Assembly: GCA_028571885.1 (NCBI GenBank)
Contig: JAPVVU010000019.1
Span: forward strand, 1 to 16,795
DNA: 16,795 nt
Direction of reading: 5' to 3'
Origin: Gammaproteobacteria bacterium
Lineage (GTDB): Bacteria; Pseudomonadota; Gammaproteobacteria; GRL18
How positions within the stretch are numbered: the stretch's first letter is position 1; every line of letters starts with the position of its first letter. The notes below the pieces were generated by a model. That model saw only the letters and a program-made list of their open reading frames with translations. It was not told where the DNA came from and ran no database searches. Below are positions 7,902 to 14,966 of the stretch, one piece after another. The position numbers and the translations under genes were made by a program.

Positions 7902-8657
7902 TTACTTATGTTCATCAATATCTCTAGCAATGTTATGAATATTATCTTTAATGCCAGTGGCATTATCAATGGCCATCAATGGCTTCAGAGTCGTCAGCAA
8001 ATTGTTAAACAAGCTGGGATTAAGTTTTTCTTCTTCAGCCAGTACTTGTTTCATATGATCTCTTTGTGTCGGCATACTGAAACAGGCAGGGCAGCTATCA
8101 GGGATCACGGGGAGTTGAGCGGCTTTAGCATAGGCACTGGTTAATGTTTCGCGGGCATACACAAGAGGACGGATCACTCGAATATCACCCGCCTGAATCA
8201 AATAGTTAGCCTTCATTGTCTGTAGTTTGCCATTATGAAAGGCTGACATTAAAAAACTTTCAGCCAGATCATCCAGATGCTGTGCCAGTGCCAGAACATT
8301 GTAGCCTTCTTTTCTTGCTGTGGTGTATAGTATGCCGCGTTTCATTCGTGAGCAAAAAGAACAAAAGGAATCACCATCCATGGCATCTTCAGCCTGTTCT
8401 AAAATGGCCTGTTCCTGATAAAAGTAGGGGATGCCTAAATTCGCCAGATATTCTTTGAGAGGCGATGGATCAAAACCGTCAATTTGGGGATCAACCGTAA
8501 TTGCACCCAATTGAAATTTTATCGGAGCATACTGTTTTAAATGGTGCAGAATCAGCAGCAGAGATAATGAATCTTTGCCGCCGGAGAGGCCTAACAGGAT
8601 TCGATCACCTTCATTGATCATCTTAAAATCAGCAATGGCACGGCCAACCGGGCGCAT
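7902..8657 (-). CDS. ttcA: TtcA-like tRNA 2-thiocytidine biosynthesis ATPase (N-terminus unresolved)
   Basis: A PP-loop ATPase that adenylates tRNA cytidine for sulfur transfer (position 32 in TtcA), using an Fe-S cluster. Counting from the Met at 8657, the P-loop SGGKDS is at 25-30. CSFCSRMKRGILY gives Cys99/Cys102, and CPACF gives Cys189/Cys192; these line up with the two CxxC pairs of E. coli TtcA. The HLDDLAESFLM segment (127-137) matches the family's H-x-DD-x2-E motif. This form is shorter than the ~310-residue E. coli enzyme. The reading frame continues upstream of the only ATG, through IKRNYLKPPRQL, which looks like genuine family sequence. Extending to the upstream TAA finds no ATG, GTG, TTG or CTG, so the true start may be ATT at 8694-8696 or ATA, or the gene may have lost its start. 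It could be a paralogue, with classic ttcA elsewhere. Confidence 0.85.
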   Translation of the reverse strand: MRPVGRAIADFKMINEGDRILLGLSGGKDSLSLLLILHHLKQYAPIKFQLGAITVDPQIDGFDPSPLKEYLANLGIPYFYQEQAILEQAEDAMDGDSFCSFCSRMKRGILYTTARKEGYNVLALAQHLDDLAESFLMSAFHNGKLQTMKANYLIQAGDIRVIRPLVYARETLTSAYAKAAQLPVIPDSCPACFSMPTQRDHMKQVLAEEEKLNPSLFNNLLTTLKPLMAIDNATGIKDNIHNIARDIDEHK

Positions 8658-8781
8658 GAGTTGCCTGGGCGGTTTGAGGTAGTTTCTTTTTATAATGTCT
8701 TGCTCAGCTAAAAATGTGAAAACCCTATCATAGCAGATGAAGCATTTTTTTAAAAAAGCTTAAAAAATATGAGATATTTCC

Positions 8782-8810
8782 TTGAACACAATACCTCTGT
8801 CCATTATTCT
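8782..8810 (+). promoter_or_regulatory. Sigma-70-type promoter for qmcA
   Basis: TTGAAC at 8782-8787 and TATTCT at 8805-8810 are separated by 17 bp and lie ~47 bp before the qmcA ATG. It falls in the divergent gap with the TtcA-like gene, where a promoter for this strand is expected. Confidence 0.55.
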
Positions 8811-8856
8811 ACTATTCTAAGATAATCTTAGGTAAAAAATGGATTAGGAAAATACT

Positions 8857-9783
8857 ATGGCCGGCTTTGACGTATTTGTAATTGGTTTTATCATTTTTGT
8901 GTTTATTTTAATTGTAATGGGCATGAAGAAAGTTAATCAGGGAATGGAATATACGGTTGAACGTTTTGGCCGTTACACCCGCTCATTACACCCCGGGCTA
9001 AATTTCATCATACCGGTATTTGATGCGGTGGGGCATCGGGTAAATATGATGGAGCGGGTTATGGACGTGCCCTCTCAGGAAGTCATTACCAAAGATAATG
9101 CTATGGTAAAAGTGGATGGTGTGGTTTTCTTTCAGGCCATGGATAGCGCAAAAGCGTCTTATGAGGTGAATAATTTAGAACATGCGATTCTTAATCTGAC
9201 CATGACCAATATCAGAACGGTGATGGGTTCAATGGATCTGGATGAATTACTCTCCAAACGTGATCAAATTAATACTCAGTTACTTAATGTCGTTGATGAG
9301 GCAACAACCCCCTGGGGTGTCAAAGTGACTCGAATAGAAATCAAAGACATTGCGCCGCCAATGGATCTGGTGGATGCCATGGCGCGACAGATGAAAGCTG
9401 AGCGGGAAAAACGTGCTAATATTCTCGAAGCAGAAGGTGAGCGACAGTCAGAAATTTTGCGTGCTGAAGGTGAAAAACAGTCTGTGATACTACAGGCAGA
9501 AGGCGATCGGGAAGCTGCTTTTCGTGAAGCAGAGGCACGTGAGAGACTCGCTGAAGCAGAGGCTAAGGCAACCCTGATGGTTTCTCAGGCAATTGAAAAA
9601 GGTGATCTTAATGCCATTAACTATTTTATTGCAACTAAGTATGTGGATGCATTGAAAGAAATTGGCACTGCAGAGAATCAAAAACTTATCTTTATGCCAT
9701 TGGAGGCTTCAGGGGTGATTGGTGCTATCGGCGGTATTAGTGAATTAGTAAAAGAAGTTAATAAAAACAATAATTCAGATTAA
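8857..9783 (+). CDS. qmcA: SPFH/band 7 membrane protein, QmcA (YbbK) family
   Basis: A 308-residue membrane-anchored SPFH protein (E. coli QmcA is 305). One N-terminal membrane helix (~5-24) precedes the band 7 domain (~25-190), with VERFGRYTRSLHPGLNFIIPVFD and the IEIKDIAPP motif. A charged, alanine/glutamate-rich coiled-coil flotillin-like region (~190-250) has AEGERQSEILRAEGEKQ-type repeats, followed by a glycine-rich C-terminal segment. QmcA forms large cage-like oligomers in the inner membrane and is linked to FtsH/HflKC quality control. An AGGA ribosome site at 8846-8849 supports the ATG. The downstream NfeD-like gene is its standard partner, although 135 bp with hairpins separate them here. 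Confidence 0.95.
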   Translation: MAGFDVFVIGFIIFVFILIVMGMKKVNQGMEYTVERFGRYTRSLHPGLNFIIPVFDAVGHRVNMMERVMDVPSQEVITKDNAMVKVDGVVFFQAMDSAKASYEVNNLEHAILNLTMTNIRTVMGSMDLDELLSKRDQINTQLLNVVDEATTPWGVKVTRIEIKDIAPPMDLVDAMARQMKAEREKRANILEAEGERQSEILRAEGEKQSVILQAEGDREAAFREAEARERLAEAEAKATLMVSQAIEKGDLNAINYFIATKYVDALKEIGTAENQKLIFMPLEASGVIGAIGGISELVKEVNKNNNSD

Positions 9784-9804
9784 AGTATTTAACTGATTTA
9801 CTTT

Positions 9805-9868
9805 AGTCTCTTAATGAAAATATTTAATATATTTATATAAAGAAATAAAAATTTTCATATAAGAGACT
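9805..9868 (+). terminator. Long AT-rich stem-loop between qmcA and the nfeD-like gene
   Basis: Arms 9805-9821 and 9851-9868 (AGTCTCTTA..ATGAAAAT against ATTTTCAT..ATAAGAGACT) pair over 17 bp with one extra base; the ~29-nt loop is almost purely A/T. It starts 22 bp after the qmcA stop. There is no T-run after it, so processing or mRNA stabilisation is as likely as termination. Confidence 0.5.
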
Positions 9869-9880
9869 TATCCAGCTTGT

Positions 9881-9900
9881 CTGGGTTAGGTTAAACCCAG
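9881..9900 (+). promoter_or_regulatory. Small hairpin in the leader of the nfeD-like gene
   Basis: CTGGGTT at 9881-9887 pairs with AACCCAG at 9894-9900 around a 6-nt loop. It ends 8 nt before the ribosome site TAGGAG (9908-9913). Being this close to the site, it could affect initiation, or end the qmcA transcript. The role is inferred only. Confidence 0.4.
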
Positions 9901-9918
9901 TCTGAAATAGGAGCTCTA

Positions 9919-10371
9919 ATGGAATCAATATTTTTGCACTTGGAATTTTGGCACTGGCTGACGCTTGCTGTGGTATTGATTATTTTAGAGATGTTCAGCC
10001 CGGGTGTCTTTTTTATCTGGCTGGGAATTGCGGCGGCCTGTGTGGGCATCGTGTTGTATGTGCGCCCTGATCTGAGCTGGCAGATCCAGTTAATTGTGTA
10101 TGCTGTCTTATCTATTGTGAGTATTATCTCCTGGCGCTTAACTCGTGTTTTTTTCCCCCTGGAAGAATCTGAGGTACCTCACTTAAACCGTAGAGCTGAT
10201 CAATATGTTGGTCGAACATTCACTCTGATTGAGCCCATAGTTAATGGCGTTGGTAAGATTAGAGTCGATGATTCAACCTGGCGTGTGCAGGGTGAAGAGG
10301 CACCTGCAGGCTCACAGGTTAAAGTCACTGGTGTTGATGGTATTGTTTTTGAAGTGGAAATGAAAAAATAG
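9919..10371 (+). CDS. NfeD/YbbJ-family membrane protein, partner of QmcA
   Basis: A 150-residue protein; E. coli YbbJ is ~150. Two to three N-terminal membrane helices (~10-70, with the family's LTLAVVLIILEMFSPGVFFIWLGIAAACVG pattern) precede a C-terminal OB-fold domain (~85-150). The latter contains YVGRTFTLIEPIVNGVGKIRVDDSTWRVQGEEAPAG-like sequence (spread over ~92-132), typical of the NfeD C-terminal domain. NfeD-like proteins bind or anchor SPFH proteins. Gene order qmcA then nfeD is conserved in many bacteria, which supports this pairing. TAGGAG at 9908-9913 gives a good ribosome site. The gene converges on the CheW-CZB gene downstream. Confidence 0.92.
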   Translation: MESIFLHLEFWHWLTLAVVLIILEMFSPGVFFIWLGIAAACVGIVLYVRPDLSWQIQLIVYAVLSIVSIISWRLTRVFFPLEESEVPHLNRRADQYVGRTFTLIEPIVNGVGKIRVDDSTWRVQGEEAPAGSQVKVTGVDGIVFEVEMKK

Positions 10372-10387
10372 GCAGGCAAAGCATTCT

Positions 10388-10410
10388 TGCAGATAAACAA
10401 TTTACCTGCA
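10388..10410. terminator. Hairpin between convergent genes
   Basis: TGCAGATAAA (10388-10397) pairs with TTTACCTGCA (10401-10410) with one mismatch around a CAA loop. It lies 17 bp past the NfeD-like stop, in a gap between convergent genes where terminators are expected. No clean T-run follows on either strand, so this is a weak call. Confidence 0.4.
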
Positions 10411-10471
10411 GAGTTTCATTTCTATAGCAAGCTGTGTCCTGGCTTTCAATAAAGCAGTCAAATAAATCACA

Positions 10472-11347
10472 TTAAGCCCGGGCAATATTCACCAGATTGG
10501 ATGCTTCCACCAATAGGCAATCAGCATTTTCGGCCTGTTTCAAATAAGCAACCACCAGCTCAGAAGCCTCATCTGTGAGAATACTGTTAATACGATCCAT
10601 GACTTTAAACTGCTCTGGCTTAAAATCAATCACATCATTGATGTCATCGATACGAAGGGCAACTGTGGGTGTGATACCATCTTCAGTGACATACAGCAGT
10701 ACTTGCCGTGTTGATTCTTTTAAGTGAGTGCGAGCCTGTTCAAAGCGTTTCAAGAGACGTTTCAAGGTGATATTTCTTTCGTAGCTCAGTAACTTTAGAG
10801 CGTGATCAAGCTGATTATCTTTTTTCATGTCCAAAAGCTTATCAGCCAGAGCATGAATTTGTTTGTGCGGTTTATCAAACTCACAAAGCACTTCCATTAG
10901 CGTTTCATCACGGGTTTTGAAATGATCATACCACTGACCAAAAGCACATTTATGCGGATCCTTTGCTTTTACGAAAGGAGTACCATTAACCAGGCTGTCC
11001 TCTAATGCCTCAATCCAGTCAATGTGATCTTTTTCTTTGTCATAGAGTAACTGAATCAACTCATTGCTATTTTCAACACCTGAATCAAAACCTAACATAT
11101 TAGCAAAATCCAGCACAGGAACAGCATTGCCTTGAAATTCTACCATCCCAACCAGCCCCTTAGCTTTTGCTGGTAGTGTTTGAATATTACCCATTTCCTG
11201 ACTGATTGTTAGAACTCTTGAAATATCAATGGCATAAAGAGTATCTGATACCCAAAATGTGAATGCTCTGAGGCCGTTTGCATACTGCTCCATCATTTGA
11301 TTATTGGAGTCAGGCAAATCAGTTGCTTGCATTGCTGGCATATTCAT
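10472..11347 (-). CDS. CheW-like chemotaxis protein with an inserted zinc-binding CZB domain
   Basis: A 291-residue soluble protein. Residues ~27-86 form the first half of a CheW domain (AFTFWVSDTLYAIDISRV, then GLVGMVEFQGNAVPVLDFANMLG). Residues ~214-285 look like its second half (QVLLYVTEDGITPTVALRIDDINDVIDF, then DCLLVEASNLV). Between them lies a CZB domain (~100-205) with the four zinc ligands in the usual order: His108, Cys134 in CAFGQW, His161 and His165 in HKQIH. CZB domains hold zinc with a reactive cysteine and sense zinc or hypochlorous acid in chemoreceptors and in diguanylate cyclase DgcZ. The inferred role is a scaffold coupling CheA and receptors under zinc or oxidant control. 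No other chemotaxis genes are nearby. It diverges from typA. Confidence 0.88.
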   Translation of the reverse strand: MNMPAMQATDLPDSNNQMMEQYANGLRAFTFWVSDTLYAIDISRVLTISQEMGNIQTLPAKAKGLVGMVEFQGNAVPVLDFANMLGFDSGVENSNELIQLLYDKEKDHIDWIEALEDSLVNGTPFVKAKDPHKCAFGQWYDHFKTRDETLMEVLCEFDKPHKQIHALADKLLDMKKDNQLDHALKLLSYERNITLKRLLKRFEQARTHLKESTRQVLLYVTEDGITPTVALRIDDINDVIDFKPEQFKVMDRINSILTDEASELVVAYLKQAENADCLLVEASNLVNIARA

Positions 11348-11396
11348 TGTTTAGTCCTGTCCTGATTTGTGCATGTCTTTGTGTTGCTGTGCTTTG

Positions 11397-11424
11397 GTAT
11401 CGCCATACATAGGAATGTTTTTTA
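11397..11424 (-). promoter_or_regulatory. Possible sigma-28 (FliA) promoter for the CheW-CZB gene
   Basis: Read on the minus strand, TAAA (11421-11424) and GGCGATAC (11397-11404) are 16 bp apart, about 50 bp before the start codon. The FliA consensus is TAAA, 15 bp, GCCGATAA. One spacer base and two box positions differ; moving the first box by one to AAAA gives the 15-bp spacing. A chemotaxis gene is a natural member of that regulon. Confidence 0.4.
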
Positions 11425-11524
11425 TTGTCTGCTTAAGAATAACGGATAATTAAAAAAAAACTTTAATATTGGGATAAATTTTTATTGAATTTAAATAAAT
11501 TCTGATTTATAGGAAACATTCCGC

Positions 11525-11530
11525 TATAAT
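11525..11530 (+). promoter_or_regulatory. -10 box upstream of typA
   Basis: A perfect TATAAT lies 110 bp before the typA start, inside the small symmetric sequence GCTATAATAGC. The region at -35 (CTGATT, 11502-11507, 17 bp away) is a poor match. Transcription from here would give a ~105-nt leader with the stem-loop described next. TTGACA at 11597-11602 lacks a convincing -10 partner. Confidence 0.4.
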
Positions 11531-11545
11531 AGCGCCTTTTCTTTT

Positions 11546-11598
11546 AAGCTAAATGAAATCAGCTATTCGTCAGAGGCGACTGCTGCTTTATTTAGCTT
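11546..11598 (+). promoter_or_regulatory. Leader stem-loop upstream of typA
   Basis: AAGCTAAAT (11546-11554) pairs perfectly with ATTTAGCTT (11590-11598). The stem continues inward (GAAATCAGC with GCTGCTTT) with one bulged base and one mismatch, around an 18-nt loop at 11564-11581. It lies between the likely -10 box and the start codon, with no T-run after it, so a role in translation or RNA stability is more likely than termination. Confidence 0.6.
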
Positions 11599-11640
11599 GA
11601 CACTTCCCTATTAACTATAGCTTATTTTTGGACTTTCACA

Positions 11641-13467
11641 GTGAAAGATATTAGTAAAATCAGAAACATCGCCATTATTGCACACGTTGACCATGGCAAA
11701 ACCACGCTCGTAGACGAGCTTCTTAAACAATCAGGCACTTTCGGCGAGCGTGAGGAAGTATCCGAACGGATGATGGATTCCAATGATCTGGAAAAAGAGC
11801 GTGGTATCACGATTTTATCCAAAAATACGGCCATTGAATGGAATGACTACCACATTAACATTGTGGACACACCGGGACATGCCGACTTCGGTGGCGAAGT
11901 TGAACGAGTACTCTCCATGGTTGACTGTGTTTGTCTATTAGTCGATGCCGTTGAAGGTCCTATGCCGCAGACACGTTTTGTGACACAAAAAGCGTTTGAA
12001 CTGGGCCTGAACCCCATTGTGGTTGTGAACAAAATTGACCGCGATGGCGGTCGTCCTGACTGGGTTATTGACCAGACTTTTGAGCTTTTTGATCGCCTGG
12101 GCGGCACCGATGATCAGCTTGATTTTCCAATCGTTTATGCTTCAGCTATCAATGGTTATGCCTCCCTGGAAGATGATGTGCGTGAAGGTGATATGACCCC
12201 TTTATTTGAAACCATCGTCGACAAGGTATCTCCACCGGATGTAGATATCAGTGCACCCTTCCAAATGCAGGTGATCAGTCTGGACTATAATAGTTATATG
12301 GGTGTTATTGGCATCGGCCGTATCAAACAAGGTACCATTAAAGCCAATACACCGGTTGTTATTATCGACCATGAAGGTAAAGAACGTAAAGGCCGTATGC
12401 TGAAACTCTTTGGCTTTAAGGGATTGGAAAGAATTGAAGTAGAAGAAGCGCAGGCAGGTGATATTATTGCCTTCTGTGGTATTGATGGTCTTAATATCTC
12501 GGATACCTTATGCGATCCTAATTCTGTAGAAGCGTTACCGGCATTAAAGGTTGATGAACCAACGGTCACCATGACCTTCCAGGTCAATAACTCGCCTTTT
12601 GCAGGCCGTGAAGGTAAATTTGTCACCTCGCGCCAGATTAAAGACCGCCTGGATAAGGAATTGCTGCACAATGTTGCGTTGCGGGTTGAGCAGACAGCAG
12701 ATCCTGACAAATTCAAAGTATCAGGGCGCGGTGAACTGCATCTGGGTATCCTGATTGAAAATATGCGCCGGGAAGGTTTTGAGCTGGGTGTTTCCAGACC
12801 AGAAGTGATAACTAAAGAAGTTGATGGTGTCATGAGTGAGCCGTTTGAAGAAGTGATGCTTGATGTGGAAGAACAGCATCAGGGCGGTATCATGGAAAAA
12901 ATGGGAGATGTTAAGGGTGAACTGACCAATATGGTTCCAGATGGTAAAGGCCGGGTAAGACTGGAATATATTGTTCCATCAAGGGGGTTAATTGGTTTTC
13001 AGACTGAATTTATGACCCAGACATCCGGTAGCGGCTTGTTTTATCATAACTATTCTCATTATGGACCAATGGTGCCAGGTGACTTTGCCAAACGTGATAA
13101 GGGTGTATTAATCAGTAATGGGCAGGGTGCCTCCGTCGCTTTTGGTTTGTTCAATCTGCAGGAACGCGGTCGTCTCTTTATTGGCAGCGGTGTTGATATC
13201 TACGAAGGTATGATTATTGGTATTCATTCACGTAGTAATGATTTAGTGGTTAACGCACTAAAAGCCAAGCAGTTAACCAATGTTCGTGCCTCTGGAACAG
13301 ATGAAGCCGTGACTTTGACAACACCAATCAAGATGTCGCTGGAACAGGCGCTGGAATTCATTGATGAAGATGAACTGGTTGAAGTAACACCAGAAAGTGT
13401 TCGAATTCGTAAGCGTATGTTGACTGAAAATGAACGCAAACGTGCAGCACGTCCTAAAAAAGCTTAA
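11641..13467 (+). CDS. typA: Ribosome-associated GTPase TypA/BipA
   Basis: A 608-residue translational GTPase (E. coli BipA is 607). It binds the ribosome at the EF-G site and supports 50S assembly, especially in the cold or under stress. The G motifs are complete: G1 AHVDHGKT 14-21, G2 RGITI 54-58, G3 DTPGH 76-80, G4 NKID 130-133. Domains II, III, V and the BipA-specific C-terminal domain follow at normal length. Typical signatures include SGRGELHLGILIENMRREG and VPSRGLIGFQTEFM. The start is GTG at 11641, preceded only by GGA at 11630-11632. That weak site plus the leader hairpin suggests translational control. A basic tail (RKRMLTENERKRAARPKKA) ends the protein, as in relatives. Confidence 0.97.
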   Translation: MKDISKIRNIAIIAHVDHGKTTLVDELLKQSGTFGEREEVSERMMDSNDLEKERGITILSKNTAIEWNDYHINIVDTPGHADFGGEVERVLSMVDCVCLLVDAVEGPMPQTRFVTQKAFELGLNPIVVVNKIDRDGGRPDWVIDQTFELFDRLGGTDDQLDFPIVYASAINGYASLEDDVREGDMTPLFETIVDKVSPPDVDISAPFQMQVISLDYNSYMGVIGIGRIKQGTIKANTPVVIIDHEGKERKGRMLKLFGFKGLERIEVEEAQAGDIIAFCGIDGLNISDTLCDPNSVEALPALKVDEPTVTMTFQVNNSPFAGREGKFVTSRQIKDRLDKELLHNVALRVEQTADPDKFKVSGRGELHLGILIENMRREGFELGVSRPEVITKEVDGVMSEPFEEVMLDVEEQHQGGIMEKMGDVKGELTNMVPDGKGRVRLEYIVPSRGLIGFQTEFMTQTSGSGLFYHNYSHYGPMVPGDFAKRDKGVLISNGQGASVAFGLFNLQERGRLFIGSGVDIYEGMIIGIHSRSNDLVVNALKAKQLTNVRASGTDEAVTLTTPIKMSLEQALEFIDEDELVEVTPESVRIRKRMLTENERKRAARPKKA

Positions 13468-13485
13468 ATTAAGTTTTGATTTGTA

Positions 13486-13519
13486 GTTTACGGATTGTCT
13501 GTTCAGGCTTTCCGTAAAC
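13486..13519 (+). terminator. Stem-loop after typA
   Basis: GTTTACGGA (13486-13494) pairs perfectly with TCCGTAAAC (13511-13519) around a 16-nt loop, 19 bp after the typA stop. No T-run follows, so this may be a factor-dependent terminator or a 3'-end protecting hairpin. Confidence 0.5.
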
Positions 13520-13531
13520 CATAACATTCTA

Positions 13532-13537
13532 TATAAT
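13532..13537 (+). promoter_or_regulatory. Possible -10 box for the DUF4426 gene
   Basis: TATAAT about 94 bp upstream of the ATG, just past the typA hairpin. No convincing -35 hexamer is present. A further short hairpin (CGGAAAATAC / GTATTCCG, ~13548-13573) lies in the presumed leader. Confidence 0.3.
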
Positions 13538-13630
13538 TTCCCTTTTTCGGAAAATACTCATTGCGTATTCCGCAAAAACTGCCTACCCTTAAATCATACA
13601 AAACACAAATGATTAACTGGAAGGTAACCT

Positions 13631-14071
13631 ATGAAGATTTTAAAACATACATTTATCCTGTCTTTCGCATTCTTTTTCTTAGTTTTAGGGACATTTTCAC
13701 AAGCAGAAAATGCTAAAGAATACGCGGATCATATCGTCTATTTTAATGCTTTTCCTACGGACTCATTACCTCCACAGATGACCAAACAATATGGTCTGAA
13801 ACGAAGTAAGAATTACGCCATGATAAATATTTCCGTTATGGAAAAGGCTGCAGGTGTGCCAACGGGTGTTAAATCCAAAGTGACGGGTAATTTAAAAAAC
13901 CTGATGGGACAGACCAGAGCCATAGAGTTTAGAGAAATAAAAGAGGGTAAGGCTATTTATTATATTGCCCAGATTGGTGTGCAGAGTAAGGAAGTCGTCA
14001 ATTTTAATATTGATATTCAACCCGATGGCAGCAATGAGAAATATGAAATTAAATTCAGTAAACAATTCTGA
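13631..14071 (+). CDS. Secreted DUF4426 domain protein
   Basis: A 146-residue exported protein. The signal peptide is ~1-26: a basic start MKILKH, a hydrophobic core, and probable cleavage after SQA before ENAKEY. The mature part matches DUF4426: HIVYFNAFPTDSLPPQMTKQYGLKRSKNYAMINISVM-like sequence over ~34-70, then NLMGQTRAIEFREIKEGKAIYYIAQIGV-like sequence over ~91-118, and a C-terminal F-x-K-Q-F. The family is small, periplasmic and of unknown function, known mainly from gammaproteobacteria. A strong GGAAGG ribosome site at 13619-13624 fixes the start. It stands between typA and the convergent TauE-like gene, apparently as its own unit. Confidence 0.88.
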   Translation: MKILKHTFILSFAFFFLVLGTFSQAENAKEYADHIVYFNAFPTDSLPPQMTKQYGLKRSKNYAMINISVMEKAAGVPTGVKSKVTGNLKNLMGQTRAIEFREIKEGKAIYYIAQIGVQSKEVVNFNIDIQPDGSNEKYEIKFSKQF

Positions 14072-14099
14072 TTTTTTTTGGTTTCCTGGAGCTGGGTTG

Positions 14100-14117
14100 A
14101 AGCCTGAATTGAGGCTT
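14100..14117. terminator. Hairpin between convergent genes
   Basis: AAGCCT (14100-14105) pairs with AGGCTT (14112-14117) around a 6-nt loop. Nearby GCCTGA and TCAGGC can form an alternative longer-range pairing. The 56-bp gap separates the DUF4426 gene from the convergent TauE-like gene; an 8-T run lies before, not after, the hairpin on the plus strand, where it would serve as the A-rich side of a minus-strand transcript's end. Weak call. Confidence 0.35.
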
Positions 14118-14127
14118 GAGCACATTC

Positions 14128-14931
14128 TCAGGCTTGCATACGAATACTGATATTAAATAGAGAAAATACTCCAAAGGCAATAATAATGGTGCCTGCCAGA
14201 GCACGCACCCAGTTTTTTCGAATAAAGCTGGACAGGCCGGTGGCAAAAACACCCATTGCTAATAAAAGAGGTAAAGTACCCAAACCGAAGCTGAGCATTA
14301 ACAAGCCGCCTTCAACCGCACTGCCTGTTGAAATAGACCAGATCAAAATAGTATAAACCAGACCACAGGGCAGCCAGCCCCATAGTGAACCCAAAATAAA
14401 AGCCTGCAGGGGTGACTTAACGGGAATAAATCGGCGACTAATGGGTTCAATTTGTTTCCAGATCACGCCCCCCGCTTTTTCTATTTTTCGTAAGCCGAAC
14501 CACCAGCCGCCAATATATAAGCCCAAAGCAATCATAAACAATGCTGCAAAAATTTGCAGGCCAAACTGGATGTTATGCAAAACAGGCAGATTTGAAGCGA
14601 GCATACTAATGCCGCCCACCAGAACACCTGCGACGCTATAACTCATTATGCGCCCGCCATTATAAGCAAGCAGATAAGGATATGTGCTTTTTGTTGATAA
14701 GGAGTCATTAGCTGGTGAAAAGCCATTAGCGGGTGAAGAGCCTTTAGCTGACAAGGAGCCATTAGCTGATAAAGAGCCTTTAGCTGACAAAGAGCCATTA
14801 GCAGATGAAGCTGATTCCCGTTTAATGCCAAAGGTCAAAGCACCGACAATACCGCCGCACATACCAAGACAGTGAACACCACCCAGTAATCCGGCAATAA
14901 AAGCCGTCAGATAAGATATTTCAACAGGCAT
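14128..14931 (-). CDS. TauE/SafE-like membrane protein (COG2836 type) with a repeat-expanded loop
   Basis: A 267-residue polytopic inner-membrane protein with about six helices. Two internally related halves carry the family marks: GLLGGVHCLGMCGG at 14-27 (Cys21, Cys25) and GSLWGWLPCGLVYTIL at 181-196 (Cys189). This branch is annotated as sulfite exporter TauE/SafE, or the UreH-like transmembrane domain. It is related to CcdA/DsbD-type thiol carriers and is often found near cytochrome oxidase assembly genes; real substrates (metal, thiol or sulfite) are unproven, and no oxidase genes are present here. Residues 44-79, in the loop after the first helix, are a 6-residue tandem repeat (separate entry) not expected in the family. 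It lies 35 bp after exonuclease III on the same strand and may be co-transcribed with it. Confidence 0.85.
   Translation of the reverse strand: MPVEISYLTAFIAGLLGGVHCLGMCGGIVGALTFGIKRESASSANGSLSAKGSLSANGSLSAKGSSPANGFSPANDSLSTKSTYPYLLAYNGGRIMSYSVAGVLVGGISMLASNLPVLHNIQFGLQIFAALFMIALGLYIGGWWFGLRKIEKAGGVIWKQIEPISRRFIPVKSPLQAFILGSLWGWLPCGLVYTILIWSISTGSAVEGGLLMLSFGLGTLPLLLAMGVFATGLSSFIRKNWVRALAGTIIIAFGVFSLFNISIRMQA
14695..14802 (-). repeat. In-frame 18-bp tandem repeat in the TauE-like gene
   Basis: Six 18-bp units on the minus strand encode A-(N/K)-G-S-L-S and variants, residues 44-79. The units nearest the N-terminus are almost identical and alternate Asn and Lys at the second position (GCTAATGGCTCTTTGTCA, then GCTAAAGGCTCTTTATCA). 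Later units have drifted (GSSP, GFSP, NDSLS). Odd and even units resemble each other most, implying growth by 36-bp doublets. Confidence 0.92.
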
Positions 14932-14966
14932 TTAACTTACTCTTAACTTATATATCGCGTTCACTA

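Noticed and set aside
11597..11602. TTGACA as the -35 box of a typA promoter
   Set aside because: No acceptable -10 hexamer lies 16-18 bp downstream (the nearest, TATAGC, is 13 bp away), and the upstream TATAAT is a better candidate.
14684..14875. Plus-strand frame with a repeated LADKEP motif
   Set aside because: It is the antisense shadow of the 18-bp repeat in the TauE-like gene, which has real family motifs on the minus strand.
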